A stretch of DNA of 64,000 bases from Lineus longissimus. Its lineage: Eukaryota > Nemertea > Pilidiophora > Heteronemertea > Lineidae. Each line of letters opens with the position of its first letter. Position 1 is the stretch's first letter. The notes under the pieces are model-generated. The model was not told the DNA's origin, did not search any database, and saw nothing but the letters and a program-made list of their open reading frames with translations. Positions 35,588-64,000 of the stretch are shown piece by piece. Where the stretch lies: NCBI RefSeq assembly GCF_910592395.1, contig NC_088321.1, positions 10,292,001 through 10,356,000 of the forward strand, given 5' to 3'. The position numbers and the translations under genes were made by a program.

Positions 35588-36061
35588 GGAAGCCGTCCTT
35601 TAAGTGGGCGGAATGAAGAGCATTTATGACATGAGAGACTGAAATAAACCTGCAAGAGAGAAATCATGTAACAAAATTAACAAATAAAGATAATTCTCAC
35701 CAAATTGGTCTTCGATTTTCGTCCTCCAATAACTCCCCTTAGAAAAGAGAATGCCTTGTAGTACATCCACTTTGGGGTGTAAACGTCGTCAGTCCCTTGC
35801 CCAGATTTCCTCTTGGTGGCTTTCTTTAATTCTTGCGCATACTGGTTTCTCAGGTTGTGCATTTTTCTCGTCACTTGCACTTTATCTCTTTTACAATCCT
35901 TCGCCAGACTTTTCCATGCATCCTCTTTCTTCAACCTGTCTATATTCGGCAGACGTGACATCCCATAGTGCAGGCCTCGCTCTGTAACCTTCAATGAGGT
36001 TGCTGACCGCATCTTGCGACCATTCACTCTCCGCAACTTCAACATGAAATTCGTCTGCCAT
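34159..36061 (-). pseudogene. Harbinger accessory protein with MADF and BESS-like regions, one frameshift
   Basis: The start is ATG at 36061. Exon 1 is 35701-36061 (donor GTGAGA) and exon 2 is 34159-34683 (acceptor ATTCAG), joined in phase 0. Exon 1 reads an MADF DNA-binding domain (LIEGYRARPALWD, then DAWKSLAKD and RNQYAQELKKA ending KWMYYKAFSFL). Between the codons for SAEY and DRLKK (about 35955-35962) the frame shifts by one, so the domain is read in two frames. Exon 2 is acidic and Ser/Thr-rich and contains a BESS-like stretch (FGAFVASELRGLKSE). In Harbinger systems this partner binds DNA and helps nuclear entry of the transposase. The shift could also be an assembly error. Confidence 0.7.
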
Positions 36062-37014
36062 TTCTCGTGTTGAACTCGCACTGATCTGTTCGACGGATCT
36101 GTACGACAGTTCTATCCCAAAATAGAGCAAGTGCTAGTCGATAAAAGCACTGTCTGACACTTTTATAACCAACTTGCATAATCTATGTGGCTCACTTCCA
36201 CACGACAGAAATTGACCATCCTACAATCTTTCGGACAGTTATCTATTGCTGTCATACAGCCACTAGCTGAACAACTTCCACGGGATAGTCATTGGACAGT
36301 CACTATCTGACAGCAAACTTTCGACAGAAAACTGTCAAGTGGAGCCGCGCCTTAATGTCCCCCCCCCCCCCCCAAGTCATGTCAATCCTGGAACAGTTCA
36401 AAACATGGATATTTTCTACAAACACAGCCGAGCTCCTATGTGCTTAGGCTTTATACACACACTGTTACATGATGTTACACAATCTTACATCACATATTGT
36501 TGTGCGAAATGGACTGTTTCAGGCGAGGGCAATTAGGATTAGCATGGGTGACTAAATCTGAGTAAACATCAGAATGAGGAAAATCTTCGGCTCCGTGGAC
36601 CATTCCTATGGACTGATCAGTCGAAAAACTCTTCTACAACCAAATCGCCAACACTAAAAAAGAAATAGAATGATCGCCATTGCCCTGTACATACATGCAC
36701 CGCATGTACATAACAAAGGAACAGAGCGAGCAAGTGAGCGTAACAACCTATACTGCACCGGTCGGCATTCCAAAGGAGAATGAATTGTATGGGTATTCAC
36801 ATGACCAGTCGGGATAACAACCCAAATCAGGTTCAACTATTTGCAGTCTACTTAATCGCCATGAACATAAACAGCCATACTTGGGCAAAGCCCTGCGGCT
36901 ATATAATGGATCAAAACCAAAGAAAAATGGTCAGAAAATTGTCTCCCGGGGAAATTTGGTAAAAAGTAGGGATTCTTTGTCACTGTAACAGAAACTGCTA
37001 GTTCTTGCCTTGTT

Positions 37015-37220
37015 ATACGGATATAAGGCTTGTTCTTGTCTACGGATAGAAGGTCTGTTCTTGTCTCACCATGGATATAAGGCCTGTTCTTGTCTTATCA
37101 CTCGGATAGAAGGCCTGTTCTTGTTTTATCATTCGGATTGAAGGCCTGTTCTTGTTTTATCATTCGGATAGAAGGCCTGTTCTTGTTTTATCATTCGGAT
37201 AGAAGGCCTGGTCTTGTCTC
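37015..37220. repeat. 31-bp minisatellite directly upstream of the sulfotransferase start codon
   Basis: GGCCTGTTCTTG recurs at 37081, 37112, 37143, 37174 and, with one change, 37205: an exact 31-bp period over the last units, and looser units from about 37015. The unit reads GGATAGAAGGCCTGTTCTTG plus TTTTATCATTC. The final unit runs into ...CATACCAATGG, the start codon of the sulfotransferase at 37230, so the array lies in its 5' UTR or core promoter. Confidence 0.88.
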
Positions 37221-37229
37221 ATCATACCA

Positions 37230-40200
37230 ATGGCGTGTACTGCAGACCACAATATGTCCATCCCGTCTTCTCATGTGTTGAAAGGAGTCGTACTTACCAT
37301 CTGCATTGGCATTGCGACATCTATTTTCGGTGAGTATTTTTCCCTTTCCTTCGCCTATTTCGCTGATATTTCTCCTGGTATACTTGATTGTGTTACTGGC
37401 GCGGAGTATGGCGATCCGATGCGGTCACAATTGCTCTGCTTTAGCTGAACTGATATTTTTTTCTTTTGAAAAGTCAAAGTATAATTTTACGTTCTACTGA
37501 AACTAATTTCAGTACAATACAACACTTGAATCATGTTGTGATACAAGTGTAATGACTGCTAAATTGGCCTCCCAAAAATCTGCTTTTCGGGGAATCTTCT
37601 TCGAAAAAAAAATCGAATCGGAACTCGCTGATTAATGACGGAAAAACTGGCTTGAATATCGCCGGTGATTCCAGTGGAACCCAAACAAGCCAACTGAATA
37701 CTGTATTTGATCACCCTGATCAAAATCTGGCCACATGCTGGAATACACGATTTGGGAAACACATTTTGCATCAGCTGATTAGTTTTGGAATTTCAAATAG
37801 TTTTTCCAGTGGTTTTCTGGTCAGATATGGTGATTACTATGGAAAACATTAATTTGAATTCAGTTCGTTGCATTTTTGGGTTAAAAACATATTTTGATCT
37901 TTACACCAAGAAGCACATGTTTCTTTGTGTTAAGACAAGGTTTTATCTTAGTATTAGTTTAAATGTTTGATGGACGCCAAAACCATCTCTCAGTGAAAGA
38001 GTAAAACCTGGTGTGATGCTAAAACCTACTTTGAAACATAATTAAAGCTAATACTAAGTATTACGCTGACACCAAGCATGAGTTCAATCTTGGTCTAATC
38101 CATGGTTTTAGTGTCAGATCTGGTGATAAAACCTCATCTTAAAACTGACTTTGAAATCACGTCATGTATTGGGCTTCACCAGATTTTAAAACCGGTTTTA
38201 AGAAAGTTTTAAGCTAAAACTGGTATTTGACCTCCCAGCATGTTTTTGGCTAAAACTGTCTTGAAACTTTCTTTGGGCCGATTTGACAAATTTTAAAACT
38301 CTGACAAAACTGTGGAAGTATTAATCTGAACAGAGAGCTAAAAGTTATGTAAAATGCACTACCAAATGTACATGGTCGGTTTTAAGTCAAAGGACTTAAG
38401 ACTGTGCTAAGGTCAAATATCAGAATAAAACCAAAAGTCTTGTTTGCTCTACCTGTAATAGTTGCTGTTGCTCAGCAAAAAGGGGACAACTTTGTAAGAA
38501 AGCCTGCCTTCAGCGGAGAAACAATTGAGAGGCATTTGAGACTAAACCAGCGCATGATGCATGAGAACTGAGTCAGCGAATCCTTGAGTTTTAACCTGGT
38601 TTTATCCTAGTTTTATCTAAGGTTTTATCTCGGTTTCAATCTAGTCTTAATCCTAGGGCAGTTTTATGTGGTCAAATTAAGACCGAGAGTTGTTTGGTTA
38701 TTGGTTTTAAACCGAGATAAACTTGGTTTTAACTCGGTTTTGTCTTAAACCCAATACCTGACCTCACCCATGTCTCTAATATGAGATATTTTTACGTGTA
38801 CATGTATTTTGTGTATAGTATTGTTAAAGGTACAATAGCCATTCAACCTATATTTGACCCCCTACATGTATTACACTATGTTATGCAATTAAACACACAT
38901 CCCTTAATCTGGCTTCATGTCAGGACCAAGTGAATCAATTAGCAAGAATACTTCAATGGCAGAGATTAAAGGGACAACTTTAGCGTGGGATTTACCTGGC
39001 CGGGAGGATAATGCCCTCACCTGACACCATGCTCCGCCACTAGTAGTATCGCACAGTTGCTGATATCTCAATGATGAGTGTTGCGATGGACATGGGTTGT
39101 GAACTTTAGGCAGGCCCATGTCTACACCTCGTACTATACTAGTGCATTTTTTATCGCAGTTAAACATGTTAAGTGACTTTGCCATTATTCTGGAGAGTCA
39201 CGGTTCTGCTGAAGCGATATTTTTATGTAGAAAAAACAACATACCTCATTAATGAGTGGTCCCTTTATTAAAGAGGTTGAGCTCATGTTCCCTCGTGGCC
39301 AATGATCAGATGTAATAACCTAATCAGATTTTAGCTTCACAATGTAGAGGAGTTGGAGACAGAAAAAAAATTGTGCACATAATGCCGCCGGGGGATCAAG
39401 AGCAATAACTGAAATACCTGGAGTTTATTCTATTTGAACAGCATGAAAGTAAATGCTTTCCAATGTGATCAAGTTTGAAAGAATCGCAAAAGTTGTGTGA
39501 TACCTCATACTCCGGCGCAGTGCAGTAGTGTGAGATGAGGCGTTCCAATGCTTGAAGATTATGTCTGCTTTGGAGGATGGTGAGAGCTATGGCTTGTCCA
39601 AGTAACAATATTCTTCGTGTCTTCGATCTACTAGAGGTTTTTTGAAGTACATGTAGTAAGCTTTTGTTAACTCGTATACATTTCAGTTGAACTGAAGTTT
39701 TGAGATTATGGGACCGCATCGGAGTGCTATAGCATAGGAGGGTTATTGCATGGCGCGCGGATGCGATCATATGTATCCTAAATATTTCTAAGAACAACAA
39801 GAACAACAAATTATTGGCCTATACCACTATAGATCGAGCATGGTACCCCTCCCTCCCTTGGACATGTTGGAGGAGTGTTTATCTTGAGGAGTCTTGAATT
39901 ATGGGCGGTGTTGATTGAATACTGTGATGCATAGATGGTGGAAGATAATTGATTACGAGGCAGTGATGTTTATAGGATCCAATGTAGAACATGGTCAGCA
40001 CCCCCCCCCCCCCCATACATCATCTCAACCACAACTCAGTTCATGTCAGCAAAACAGTGACGCGTACGTGTGAAAAGTTTGTGCTCTTGTCATTACCCCC
40101 CCCCCCCCTCCATGTCAACGACCAGAAACAGTTCAAAGGCCTACATGTAAACCACCGAATGACGAGGCTGTTTGTGATGTATATATGTATAACCCCAGGC

Positions 40201-43200
40201 CATTTCATATAGTAGCCCCTACCCAAAAAAAAACATAGGCGTACGAATGGCAAGTAACCGGTGAAGAGCCCTTTTGACACCATCCCCTATCTCCAGTCCA
40301 GACTGGTGGAGAGCCCTTTTGACACCACCCCCTTCTGGGCCCTGACTGGTGGAGAGACCTTTTTGTGACCATTCTCCCTCCCCCTCCCCCTGACTGGTGG
40401 AGAGATCTTTTTGTGACCATTCCCCCTCCCCCTCCCCCTGACTGGTGGAGAGATCTTTTTGTGACCATTCCCCCTCCCCCTCCCCCCTGACTGGTGGAGT
40501 GCCTTTTTGACAACATCCCCCACCTCCAGAAAACGGTTCCTTCATATGCTACCTAGTGATGATCCTAACGTAACCAGTGATTTTAAACATACAATGTACT
40601 CCCCTTCTCCATATGATTCCTCAGCCACCGTAGTTTGCCGATCGTTCAGTTGTGTCAATAGTTTTCCGTCGTAACATTATGACGTACAATTTGTGTACAA
40701 AGAAAATTATATCTTCACGTGGGGTAATAGAGTGATGATCACATTCGCGCGCAATAGTATTGAGTATGGCGCTCCGATGTTGTGACAATAACCCTATGTG
40801 CGGTGAGTGGCTTCAGCCACTGCCGTGCAGGATTGGCAGTGGACAAGTTTGCCCTTTTTGTGTATTTTTCAATTTGATTTTTTTCAGTTTACGTCAAGGT
40901 GACGAATTCCTTTGAGATCCTGACCACTCTAAAATTTTCGAACAGATCGAAAGAGGTCATGCGACGAGGGATTACTGGCGACTTCATTACTACTAACACT
41001 TCCAAATTCGCAACGGCACCAGCTAAGGTGAGACAATATGGCGTATCATTGCGGCCGCGCAGTTTCTTTCACGTTGAACGGCAATTGTAGCGCATTTTTC
41101 TAATTCTGTTGAATGTCAAATTTGGAATGTGTAAATAAATATTGCACATGCCAAATATATCCCAGTTAAAGTTACAATTTGTCCATCCTCATACAACATT
41201 TCAACCTTATTAAGGAAGTGGGCGTTGGTAAACTATGACTGATGAGAATTCCCACGAGCCACGTTTACACAATGGCCTACGAGAAATACGTGAAATCATG
41301 TGCGGCCTCTGAACACATTTCAACAGAAAAAATAGACTCGCAGCTTATTATGCAACTGTCAGTATATTTATGAAGAAATGACGATATCATTTTTGTTCGC
41401 GCTCCCCTGGGGAAATTGTTTCTTTAACCACAATCGTTTTAAGAATCAATTCACTGATAACACAAAAACCTAAACATCTGGGCGCAGTTGTTGAAAACAA
41501 ACTTGTCACTAACGCCGGCGTTAACTTAACTTGGCGTTAAGTCCAAGGGCTTAACTGAAGGAGATAACGCCAAGTTGAGATAACGCCAGCGTTAGTGACA
41601 AAATTTGTTTTCAACAACCAGGCCCAGGAATTAAAGAACCAAACGGTCTGAAGACTTGAAATACCACATGCACATATCCAATTTCGTATGATACAATTTC
41701 TAAGGTTTTATTTTATTTGGGCCCAATTTTTCGGTGCCTCGTTGCTTTTCCCGCGCAAATAAAGATCGTTATCTCCGTGGAAAGGCGCTGTGTCCGCGGT
41801 TCGATGCGACATTGATTCGCCGGGGCCCGAACCCTGTTGCCGATCGCCGCCTCGTCCATCACCGCTCCAGCTGACCTGGCTTAGTCAGTGAAAAGGATCG
41901 GGCGGATTAAGGCAGAATCCCGTTATCATCATTTTTCATTTCTAGATTTTCATCTATTTGTAATACGGTAGATTTTTATTTACTAATTCCGACATTTCCC
42001 TTTCAGGTGATTATTTTGACGTACATGCGCAGTGGCTCGACATTGTTAGGCGAAGTCTTCAACTCCGACCCCCATGCCTTCTACTGGTACGAACCAGTCC
42101 GTGCAGTCTATGGCGGTCTGTATGAGAAGGTCGTCCGTGAGCCTCAGAGTCTCGTGGATCAATTGGAAATATCGAACAGGTACGTCTTCAGAAACACCGT
42201 CTCCCTCTCGCTTATTTATCAACTAACCTCGTAATCAATATATTCGTTTTTGAGTACGTTACAGAATGTCGACCTCCCTACAGTTGTGTGACACTCCCAG
42301 TGCATCCCAGTGTAATATATCTGTAACCTTTTTGGGTGTTCCTGTTTCTGATAAGTGTTTTCCCTCACTTTTTTGACACTTGGACCATGTCAGTGGGCAA
42401 CATTTAGTCATTTTCTTTGATGGTGAGGTAGCAGAGATCCCCAATAGGCATTGTGTCGCCAAATAGAGTTATCGGTCACGGATGCAACTTCACATCTCAT
42501 GTCTGTCACAACAAAAATTAACGGATGACTTATGTATGTTTAAAAAAATATTGGGTAAAAAAGTGCAAATGAGCGCACACAGTATTATTTATCCTCGTCG
42601 CATCGGTGGGTGACAGTCCGATTTAGCGACAGCTCACCAATTAAGGATCCCTGCTTGATATGGTCGGGAAATGGTTGAGTCGGCTTTGTTTTGTGGTAGA
42701 GCATCAGTGCGAACTTTAAAAAATGACTCCTCATCCTGTTACCACCAGCCACTGCGAGGAAAAAGTAAGAGAGGTTCAGAATATATAGCATGTGCATATC
42801 GGGGACACGCCACCGCACAGTCACATGGTTACGACACTCACATTTATATTAGTAATGTTTGTCTCATTCTCATTCCAGGTACATGTCTCGGTTTGAGAAG
42901 GACAAATTGATGACCTTCATCAATGACCTCTACGGATGCGACACTGCAAAATGGCCGGATGAATTCCTGGCGTGGTACGACCTCCTTGAGATGAACACCT
43001 TGCTTCTAAAAGCAGCAAGGTGTGCGCATCGGACTAGGGCGGAAGGTTATGGGTCATTTAGGTGCATTGTGGATACTGTGAAAGGAATTGAGTCGAACAC
43101 GGTCCCAGACATCATGCAGGCCTACTGGCTATTGAGAATGAAAGGTGCACACACGCAGTCTATGAATTACACGACGAAGGAAGAACTTCTTTTGCGGGCT

Positions 43201-43851
43201 AGCCTCGGAAGCGATTCCGCGGTTGCAAATAGTACCATAGAAAAACTCAAAGATATCATGAAGTGTTACAAGAAGATAGGTACTAAATTACGACCGTGTT
43301 TAGAATCAGTAGGAGTGAAGCAGGCTTGTGAGAAGACTAAAATCCGAGCTATAAAAACTATCCGTATGCAAATGGATTTCGTGGGAGAATTTTTCGACCT
43401 TGACCCCGATGTCAAGGTCGTGCATTTATTACGTGATCCGCGAGGTGTGGCGAATTCAAGATCTAAGCTCGGTTTGCTGCGACCGAAAGGATCGGTAGAG
43501 CTGGATGCCAAGGTTTTATGTAATAAAATACTGAGAGACTTGGCGGTGAAGAAGGAACTAATGAGAGAATTCCCTGGGAGGATATTTACAATACGATACG
43601 AGGATTTCGTCGCCGATACGGATAACGCAATAAATGCCTTGTATAATTTCCTAGGAACAACACGTACAAAAGAGGCATATGAAGCATTCATTATTCGGAC
43701 AACTGCCAAGTCACTTGACCCATACTCCCCGAGCCGGGAGAGTCCTAAAGCTGTCGCCGAGGCCTGGAGGAAACAACTTACGGGGGCAGATAGACGGTCT
43801 GTTGATGCGCAGTGCTCAAAGGTTTATGATTTCCTGGGGTACCGTATATAA
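37230..43851 (+). CDS. Carbohydrate sulfotransferase (type II membrane, Golgi), four exons
   Basis: Exons are 37230-37329, 40888-41027, 42007-42179 and 42879-43851. The phases (1, 0, 2) all match, every junction is GT-AG, and the product is 461 residues. The N-terminus is short and cytosolic, followed by a membrane anchor at about residues 17-35 (VVLTICIGIATSIF). The 5'-phosphosulfate-binding loop is YMRSGSTLL (86-94) and the 3'-phosphate-binding motif is HLLRDPRGVANSR (320-332). Both PAPS-binding elements are intact. This is the layout of the GlcNAc/Gal/GalNAc 6-O-sulfotransferase family (CHST1-7 type), which adds sulfate to glycan chains in the Golgi lumen. Residues about 225-275 hold a lineage-specific stretch between the motifs. 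Acceptor sugar cannot be told from sequence. Intron 1 is 3.6 kb and full of repeats; intron 2 holds a small MITE. The start codon follows a 31-bp minisatellite. Confidence 0.9.
37930..38765. repeat. Unclassified region rich in TTTTAAAACC-type words in intron 1 of the sulfotransferase gene
   Basis: Dense GGTTTTA and TAAAACC words occur in both orientations, including ATTTTAAAACCGGTTTTAAG near 38190 and outer TTAAGACAA(G/A) words near 37931 and 38740 in inverted orientation. This looks like an old foldback or MITE cluster. No target duplication is clear and nothing is coded. Confidence 0.4.
40280..40505. repeat. About 49-bp C-rich minisatellite in intron 1 of the sulfotransferase gene
   Basis: CTGACTGGTGGAGAG(A/C) followed by (T)CTTTTTGTGACCATTC and a CCCCCTCCCCCT run recurs at 40342, 40390, 40439 and about 40488, with looser units from 40280. 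Open frames on the minus strand across the array (for example at 40205-40545) are repeat artefacts rich in Gly. Confidence 0.8.
41478..41627. mobile_element. 150-bp MITE in intron 2 of the sulfotransferase gene
   Basis: The ends CTGGGCGCAGTTGTTGAAAA and the reverse complement CTGGGCCTGGTTGTTGAAAA pair over about 48 bp, continuing with CACTAACGC(C/T)GGCGTTA. The centre is further TTAACTTGGCGTTAAG palindrome, so almost the whole element folds back. The target duplication is unclear. Confidence 0.65.
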
Positions 43852-46800
43852 CAATATGGTATGTATGCTATCAAGTATAGATGAGAGAAGAATGAACAAC
43901 TCCAATAACCCGATAAATAATGTTTTTTTAAATCGCATGGTGCTCAGTTGCAATTAATCTTCTAGCCATTTGCAGGGGTCGACCAATATGGCAAGATGAT
44001 ACCTCTCTCATCTTGATACTTGCTATAATAACTATGCAAATTGATGTATTCTCTATTTTCCAATGATCATCGAGATGGGCACTCAGCCTTTTTGATGAGC
44101 CTGATTAACACATTTTGTTTGCGGGAAATATTTATTACGGGGTCTTGATAAAATATTCAGACATAAGCAATCCGTTAAGTTCAACAGTTTAACACCACTT
44201 GACAATCGGTATAAAGATCTAGCGAGATAGCGCACACTTTTTTAAATGCTGTACATGTACATTCGACCACATTTAGTACGGGTAGATTAACGCCGTGGTA
44301 TATCTTAGAAAACGTCGAATCGGGAAATTTCGAAATGGGTTGTCATTCGAACAACTCCCCGAGTTGACGACAACTGGCAAAAAGGGGATCCTTGCCTGGC
44401 TGGTCTCTTTTATCTTGTCTCTAATGTAAGCTTATCTCCTCATTTCACAGTCATTCATTCGTCATCTAGGATATCCTTTGGTCCTCTGTGTCCGGGATGT
44501 AGCCTTCATTGCAGTCATGGTTTTCGGCGTGGAGGTCAGTATGCCCGAGGAATCGAGAGGAGTTTTTCAAAACGGAAAGTATTGTCAGTTTCAAAGATGC
44601 CTTTTTGCACTCGGGATTTTTCACGGTCGAATTCATAGATTTTTGCAATTCTTTCGTCTGTCCCTCCAGAATGGCAGGTGATGACGTCAGGTGAAAGCGC
44701 TCTACATATATGACGAATAACAAATTACGATTATTCATATTGGTTTGAATATAACGGGTTGCTAATGCTGGCTCACTAAAAAAGAATGAAATAAATACAG
44801 AAAAATGTTGACTGTGAATCGAATCCCAGTCAACATAACTAGATTTTTCTGTACTTATTTCATTCTTAAATTTTCTTTGGTTATTGGTATCCTGTGCCTA
44901 CAAGTTTTAGTCTACATGTATATAGTTTTTAGCCAGTTTAGGATGGATCAAGGGCATGTTTTTAAGAAGGAATGTAAATGAGGGACTACCTCCTATCGCG
45001 TTAGCATTTTCTAGTCAACCCCGCTCGTTGTGTAGCGTTGGTGGTGTGTCTTGTCACTGAGGGCGGGGTCAGTGACTCACTGGACTCCTTGTTCTCAGCG
45101 ACACTTCGGACTCTAACGAGAAGTTCAGGCTTTTTAGAATATATTGAGTTTTTAAAATAACCTTACCGTCTGTTACTAACCCATTTTAGTATTGTATTTT
45201 CTATTTTAAGTTTTAGGCAAACAAATATCATTATCATTATACATGTAGTTGAATCAGTGTTTCTCTCCAAGTGCCATTATGACAGTTCGACATCGTGACC
45301 AAGATGTCACACTGATATTCTGTACACCGTAAATTTTTTGCGAGCGTTTATTTTAAAATTTAATAGGGAGGTTGAGGACAGCGACTTATAAGTATGCGGA
45401 TAAAACTCGGTAGAAAAAGACTAATTTTGTGTACATTACGATCCGTATACGTATAAGAATCAAAAGTGACATGTCTCTGATCTAAACCTCCCCATTTTTT
45501 GACTGGAAAACTGCACGAAGCATGTTTGTAGCTTTCCCAGACTAAAAATCGTATCTTTTAGAAATTGAATGGCGAAAATTAAATGCTGGGAAAATTCTGT
45601 TAACAGTTGGCATTCGCGTTGGCAGATTTGCCTGAATATTTGATTTGCTAAACATCTCATCCAAAATATTGCCATAGTTTGTATGGGGTTGGGTATATTA
45701 ATGCAAATCAGATCATCTTCACACAGCAGAGGTTCGATGCTTTGGTTATGCCTTCTGGGTGCATGAGGGTTCTATTCGATAACGTAGTTCTGGAGCAAGA
45801 TAGAGGAAAACAACAAAACATGAACTGGAGAACACAAATGAAGCAGTCGGGATTATAGCAAAGACGGGCTAGAGGTGTGTGCACACGCATTGCATACCGA
45901 TGAATGTCAAGTGGAGTTTTTGTAAGTCTTCACTGCGAGAGTCTAAAACTTCTGATTAGACCTCTTCTTAAATCCCAAATGCCTTTTTTGTTAACCCACT
46001 GCAACAGACGAACTGCGTTCGGTTTTTTGCTTTCAACATGACTATAGGCATGTTCCTGACCTCTAGCCGAAAGAAATTAATATGAAAATTGCTCTTAGTC
46101 TATAGTTTAGCATCTCCATGGTTTATGTCGCCGAAATAAAATATACTTTCAGTTCATTCCTTCACAGAAAGTCTTCGAATTCATCAGTGTATAATACAGT
46201 TTTTATTTGGAAGTGATCACTTCAGGATTTAAATCTTGTACATCAATGTTTTAACTCTTCTATTTGCTAATGGTGAGATATTTCAAATTGTTACTCGAAA
46301 CTGTTACTTCAGCTTCGGACGGTTGAAAGAAAAGATCAGAGCATACATGCCATGAAATACGCAATTTCTCCCAAGATACACTAGTACGCCGATCTAAGAC
46401 CGTTTCTAAATATGTATGCAAGCCAGCCCCCTCCCCCGACAATGTCAGATCCTATGCGCATTGTCCTTCGATGTCACCACCGTGATCTTGTTGTCTGATT
46501 TTTATTACATAATGTCCGACCCCTGGGTGCTGTCTACATTTCGTAGCAGGGGTTCAGAGTGACAGGCCCATATGACTCGATTTATCCATGCTATCCCTTT
46601 GATAAGATTTCGAAACCATGCCTATACGGGGAATAGTATTATGCAAACGAGTTTCCTTGTGGAACTAGTGACGTCACACAGTAGTTGATAATTTGATAAT
46701 AAGTTGATAATTTCGCTACAGATGTCACTACTGGAGGCATCTGACTCGCGGTTAGACCTCTTTAAATGCTTTTTAACTGCTTCCATATTTTGTACCATCA

Positions 46801-47143
46801 CGAGCGGTTTTGGTTGTCTAACCACGACCACTGAATTCAAAACGAGGCTTTGTAGGTGCATAATGCATGAACACTTAATTATAAATCGAGGTGCTTTAGA
46901 ATAGGTCACAAATTATCTGTTCTTTCCTAATGCATATTGTACGTACTGGGGTGGTCATGCTCCGATATAATGAAACAATCTTAGATCAGTCAATGCAGAG
47001 TATTCGGGTAAATCTTGTGTCCATTCATCTTCCTACATGAAAGAGTGCACATAACCTATTTCTGTGTGACCGCGGTTCCGTGGTGTGACTGAGGACCGTG
47101 ATTCCAACTCACTCACATGAGCACATGGTTTGCATTATCGCCC
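43852..47143. other. Intergenic, no gene recognised
   Basis: This lies between the converging 3' ends of the sulfotransferase gene and the large unrecognised gene. Apart from the nested palindrome at 44782-44867 I see no repeat or coding signal. A TTTATT near 46498 (AATAAA on the minus strand) is a possible poly(A) signal for the large gene. Confidence 0.5.
44782..44867. repeat. Nested palindrome
   Basis: AAGAATGAAATAAATACAGA and AAAA run inwards to TGTTGACTG, then after a 12-nt spacer CAGTCAACA and, after eight bases, the reverse complement TTTTTCTGTACTTATTTCAT to 44867. The two arms (23-24 bp with one mismatch) and the inner 9-bp arms give a stable hairpin. It may be a tiny foldback element. 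Confidence 0.75.
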
Positions 47144-63462
<16,319 letters not shown>

Positions 63463-64000
63463 TGTTGTTACTGTCTTTGCCTTATGAAAAGATCATCTGG
63501 CTTGGATGGAAGCCAGAATCTTGCTCAACTGAAAATGCCGGCAAAGATTTTAAAAGGCCGGTCACAAAGAGTGCTTTATATTCCAGATACAATAATGCTT
63601 AATTTGTACCTAACCTTACTAGTGTACGGGTAAATCTTCCAGAGGCGTGGCCAGAAAGCCGTCATCCCTTGCACCCGAGCGTCTATTAAGCCGGGGCAAG
63701 TAAAATATCCCACATGTATTATAAGGTCGTGGAGAGTAAATTCAGCACTTTTTTACCGAGTGGGGCGTAACAGTCTGAATTTATTAACAGAAGTTTTCCA
63801 GTCACGTGGACAGGGGACACCCTTATCTGCGAGCCAAGAGCCACGATTACCGTTTTTTTACAGGACAGATAGGCAGAGTAGTAATAGTGTATCACATAAT
63901 GAAGAATCATACTCAAGACCGGCGCAGCGATAGTAGAGTGATAAGACGCGGTCATACAATACGCGTAAATATTATCGGTGCTTTGGAGAATGAAGAAGAA

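Larger units (their letters stand above)
32236..36352 (+). mobile_element. Nearly intact autonomous PIF/Harbinger transposon (4117 bp)
   Basis: The termini AGGTGCGGCTCCACATGACA (left) and the reverse complement of AGGCGCGGCTCCACTTGACA (right) are imperfect inverted repeats. TAA duplications lie at 32233-32235 and 36353-36355. Many CTGTC/GACAG words lie just inside both ends, the expected subterminal binding sites. The element carries the two genes normal for the superfamily in convergent orientation: a spliced DDE transposase (plus) and a MADF-domain accessory protein (minus). The transposase is open throughout, the accessory gene has one frameshift. Intron 1 has taken up a 258-bp MITE. Confidence 0.9.

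Noticed and set aside
40205-40545. Gly-rich minus-strand open frames
   Set aside because: Products of the 49-bp C-rich minisatellite.
44466-44738. 90-codon minus-strand open frame
   Set aside because: Composition is plausible, but no domain, start context or splice partner was found.

Overview
The window is nuclear DNA of a multicellular animal. It carries spliced genes with GT-AG (and some GC-AG) introns, a Golgi-type carbohydrate sulfotransferase, a poly-C2H2 zinc-finger gene, a HARBI1-type transposase, Ty3/gypsy and CR1-like retroelement remains, many MITEs, and long G or C mononucleotide runs. The style (compact genes, dense young repeats, (GAC)n, poly-G) suggests a marine invertebrate. 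The species cannot be named from the sequence. One run of exactly 100 N (13725-13824) is an assembly gap.

Four host genes can be rebuilt with matching intron phases. (1) 1-7301, minus, runs off the left edge: an exon with a complete Ser/Thr kinase domain, then four tandem copies of a 75-nt proline-rich exon, then an exon with a papain-fold cysteine-peptidase-like domain. Phases agree at every junction, so this looks like one kinase-peptidase fusion gene. (2) About 9890/10133-12855, plus: a zinc-finger protein with about 20 C2H2 fingers. (3) 37230-43851, plus: a four-exon carbohydrate sulfotransferase of 461 residues. (4) 47144-63462, minus: a ten-exon gene for a low-complexity protein of about 1674 residues that I do not recognise.

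Mobile DNA fills the rest: a Harbinger-type MITE (301-784), a 762-bp TIR element in gene 1 (4334-5095), a decayed Ty3/gypsy pol (24193-27740) interrupted by a 421-bp solo LTR, a deleted pogo/Tigger element (28176-29927), a nearly intact autonomous PIF/Harbinger element (32236-36352) with transposase and a frameshifted MADF accessory gene, a long-armed foldback element (55701-56286), a decayed CR1-like LINE (about 56470-57880), and two copies of a TIR family with 4-bp target duplications (17920-18355, 60046-60494).

Tandem arrays: 308 bp containing an exon (2769-3925), 113 bp palindromic (9303-9860), about 59 bp (17040-17480), about 295 bp (17725-19160, with relatives at 23930-24200 and 61380-62475), 31 bp (37015-37220, against the sulfotransferase start codon) and about 49 bp (40280-40500). 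The 13.7-kb gap breaks at the same terminal motif that closes the 17-kb array, so it probably hides another such array.

The four host genes show no shared pathway. Stretches without a recognised gene (7302-9300, 12856-17040, 19160-23930, 29930-32235, 36353-37014, 43852-47143) hold repeats or no recognisable coding sequence.
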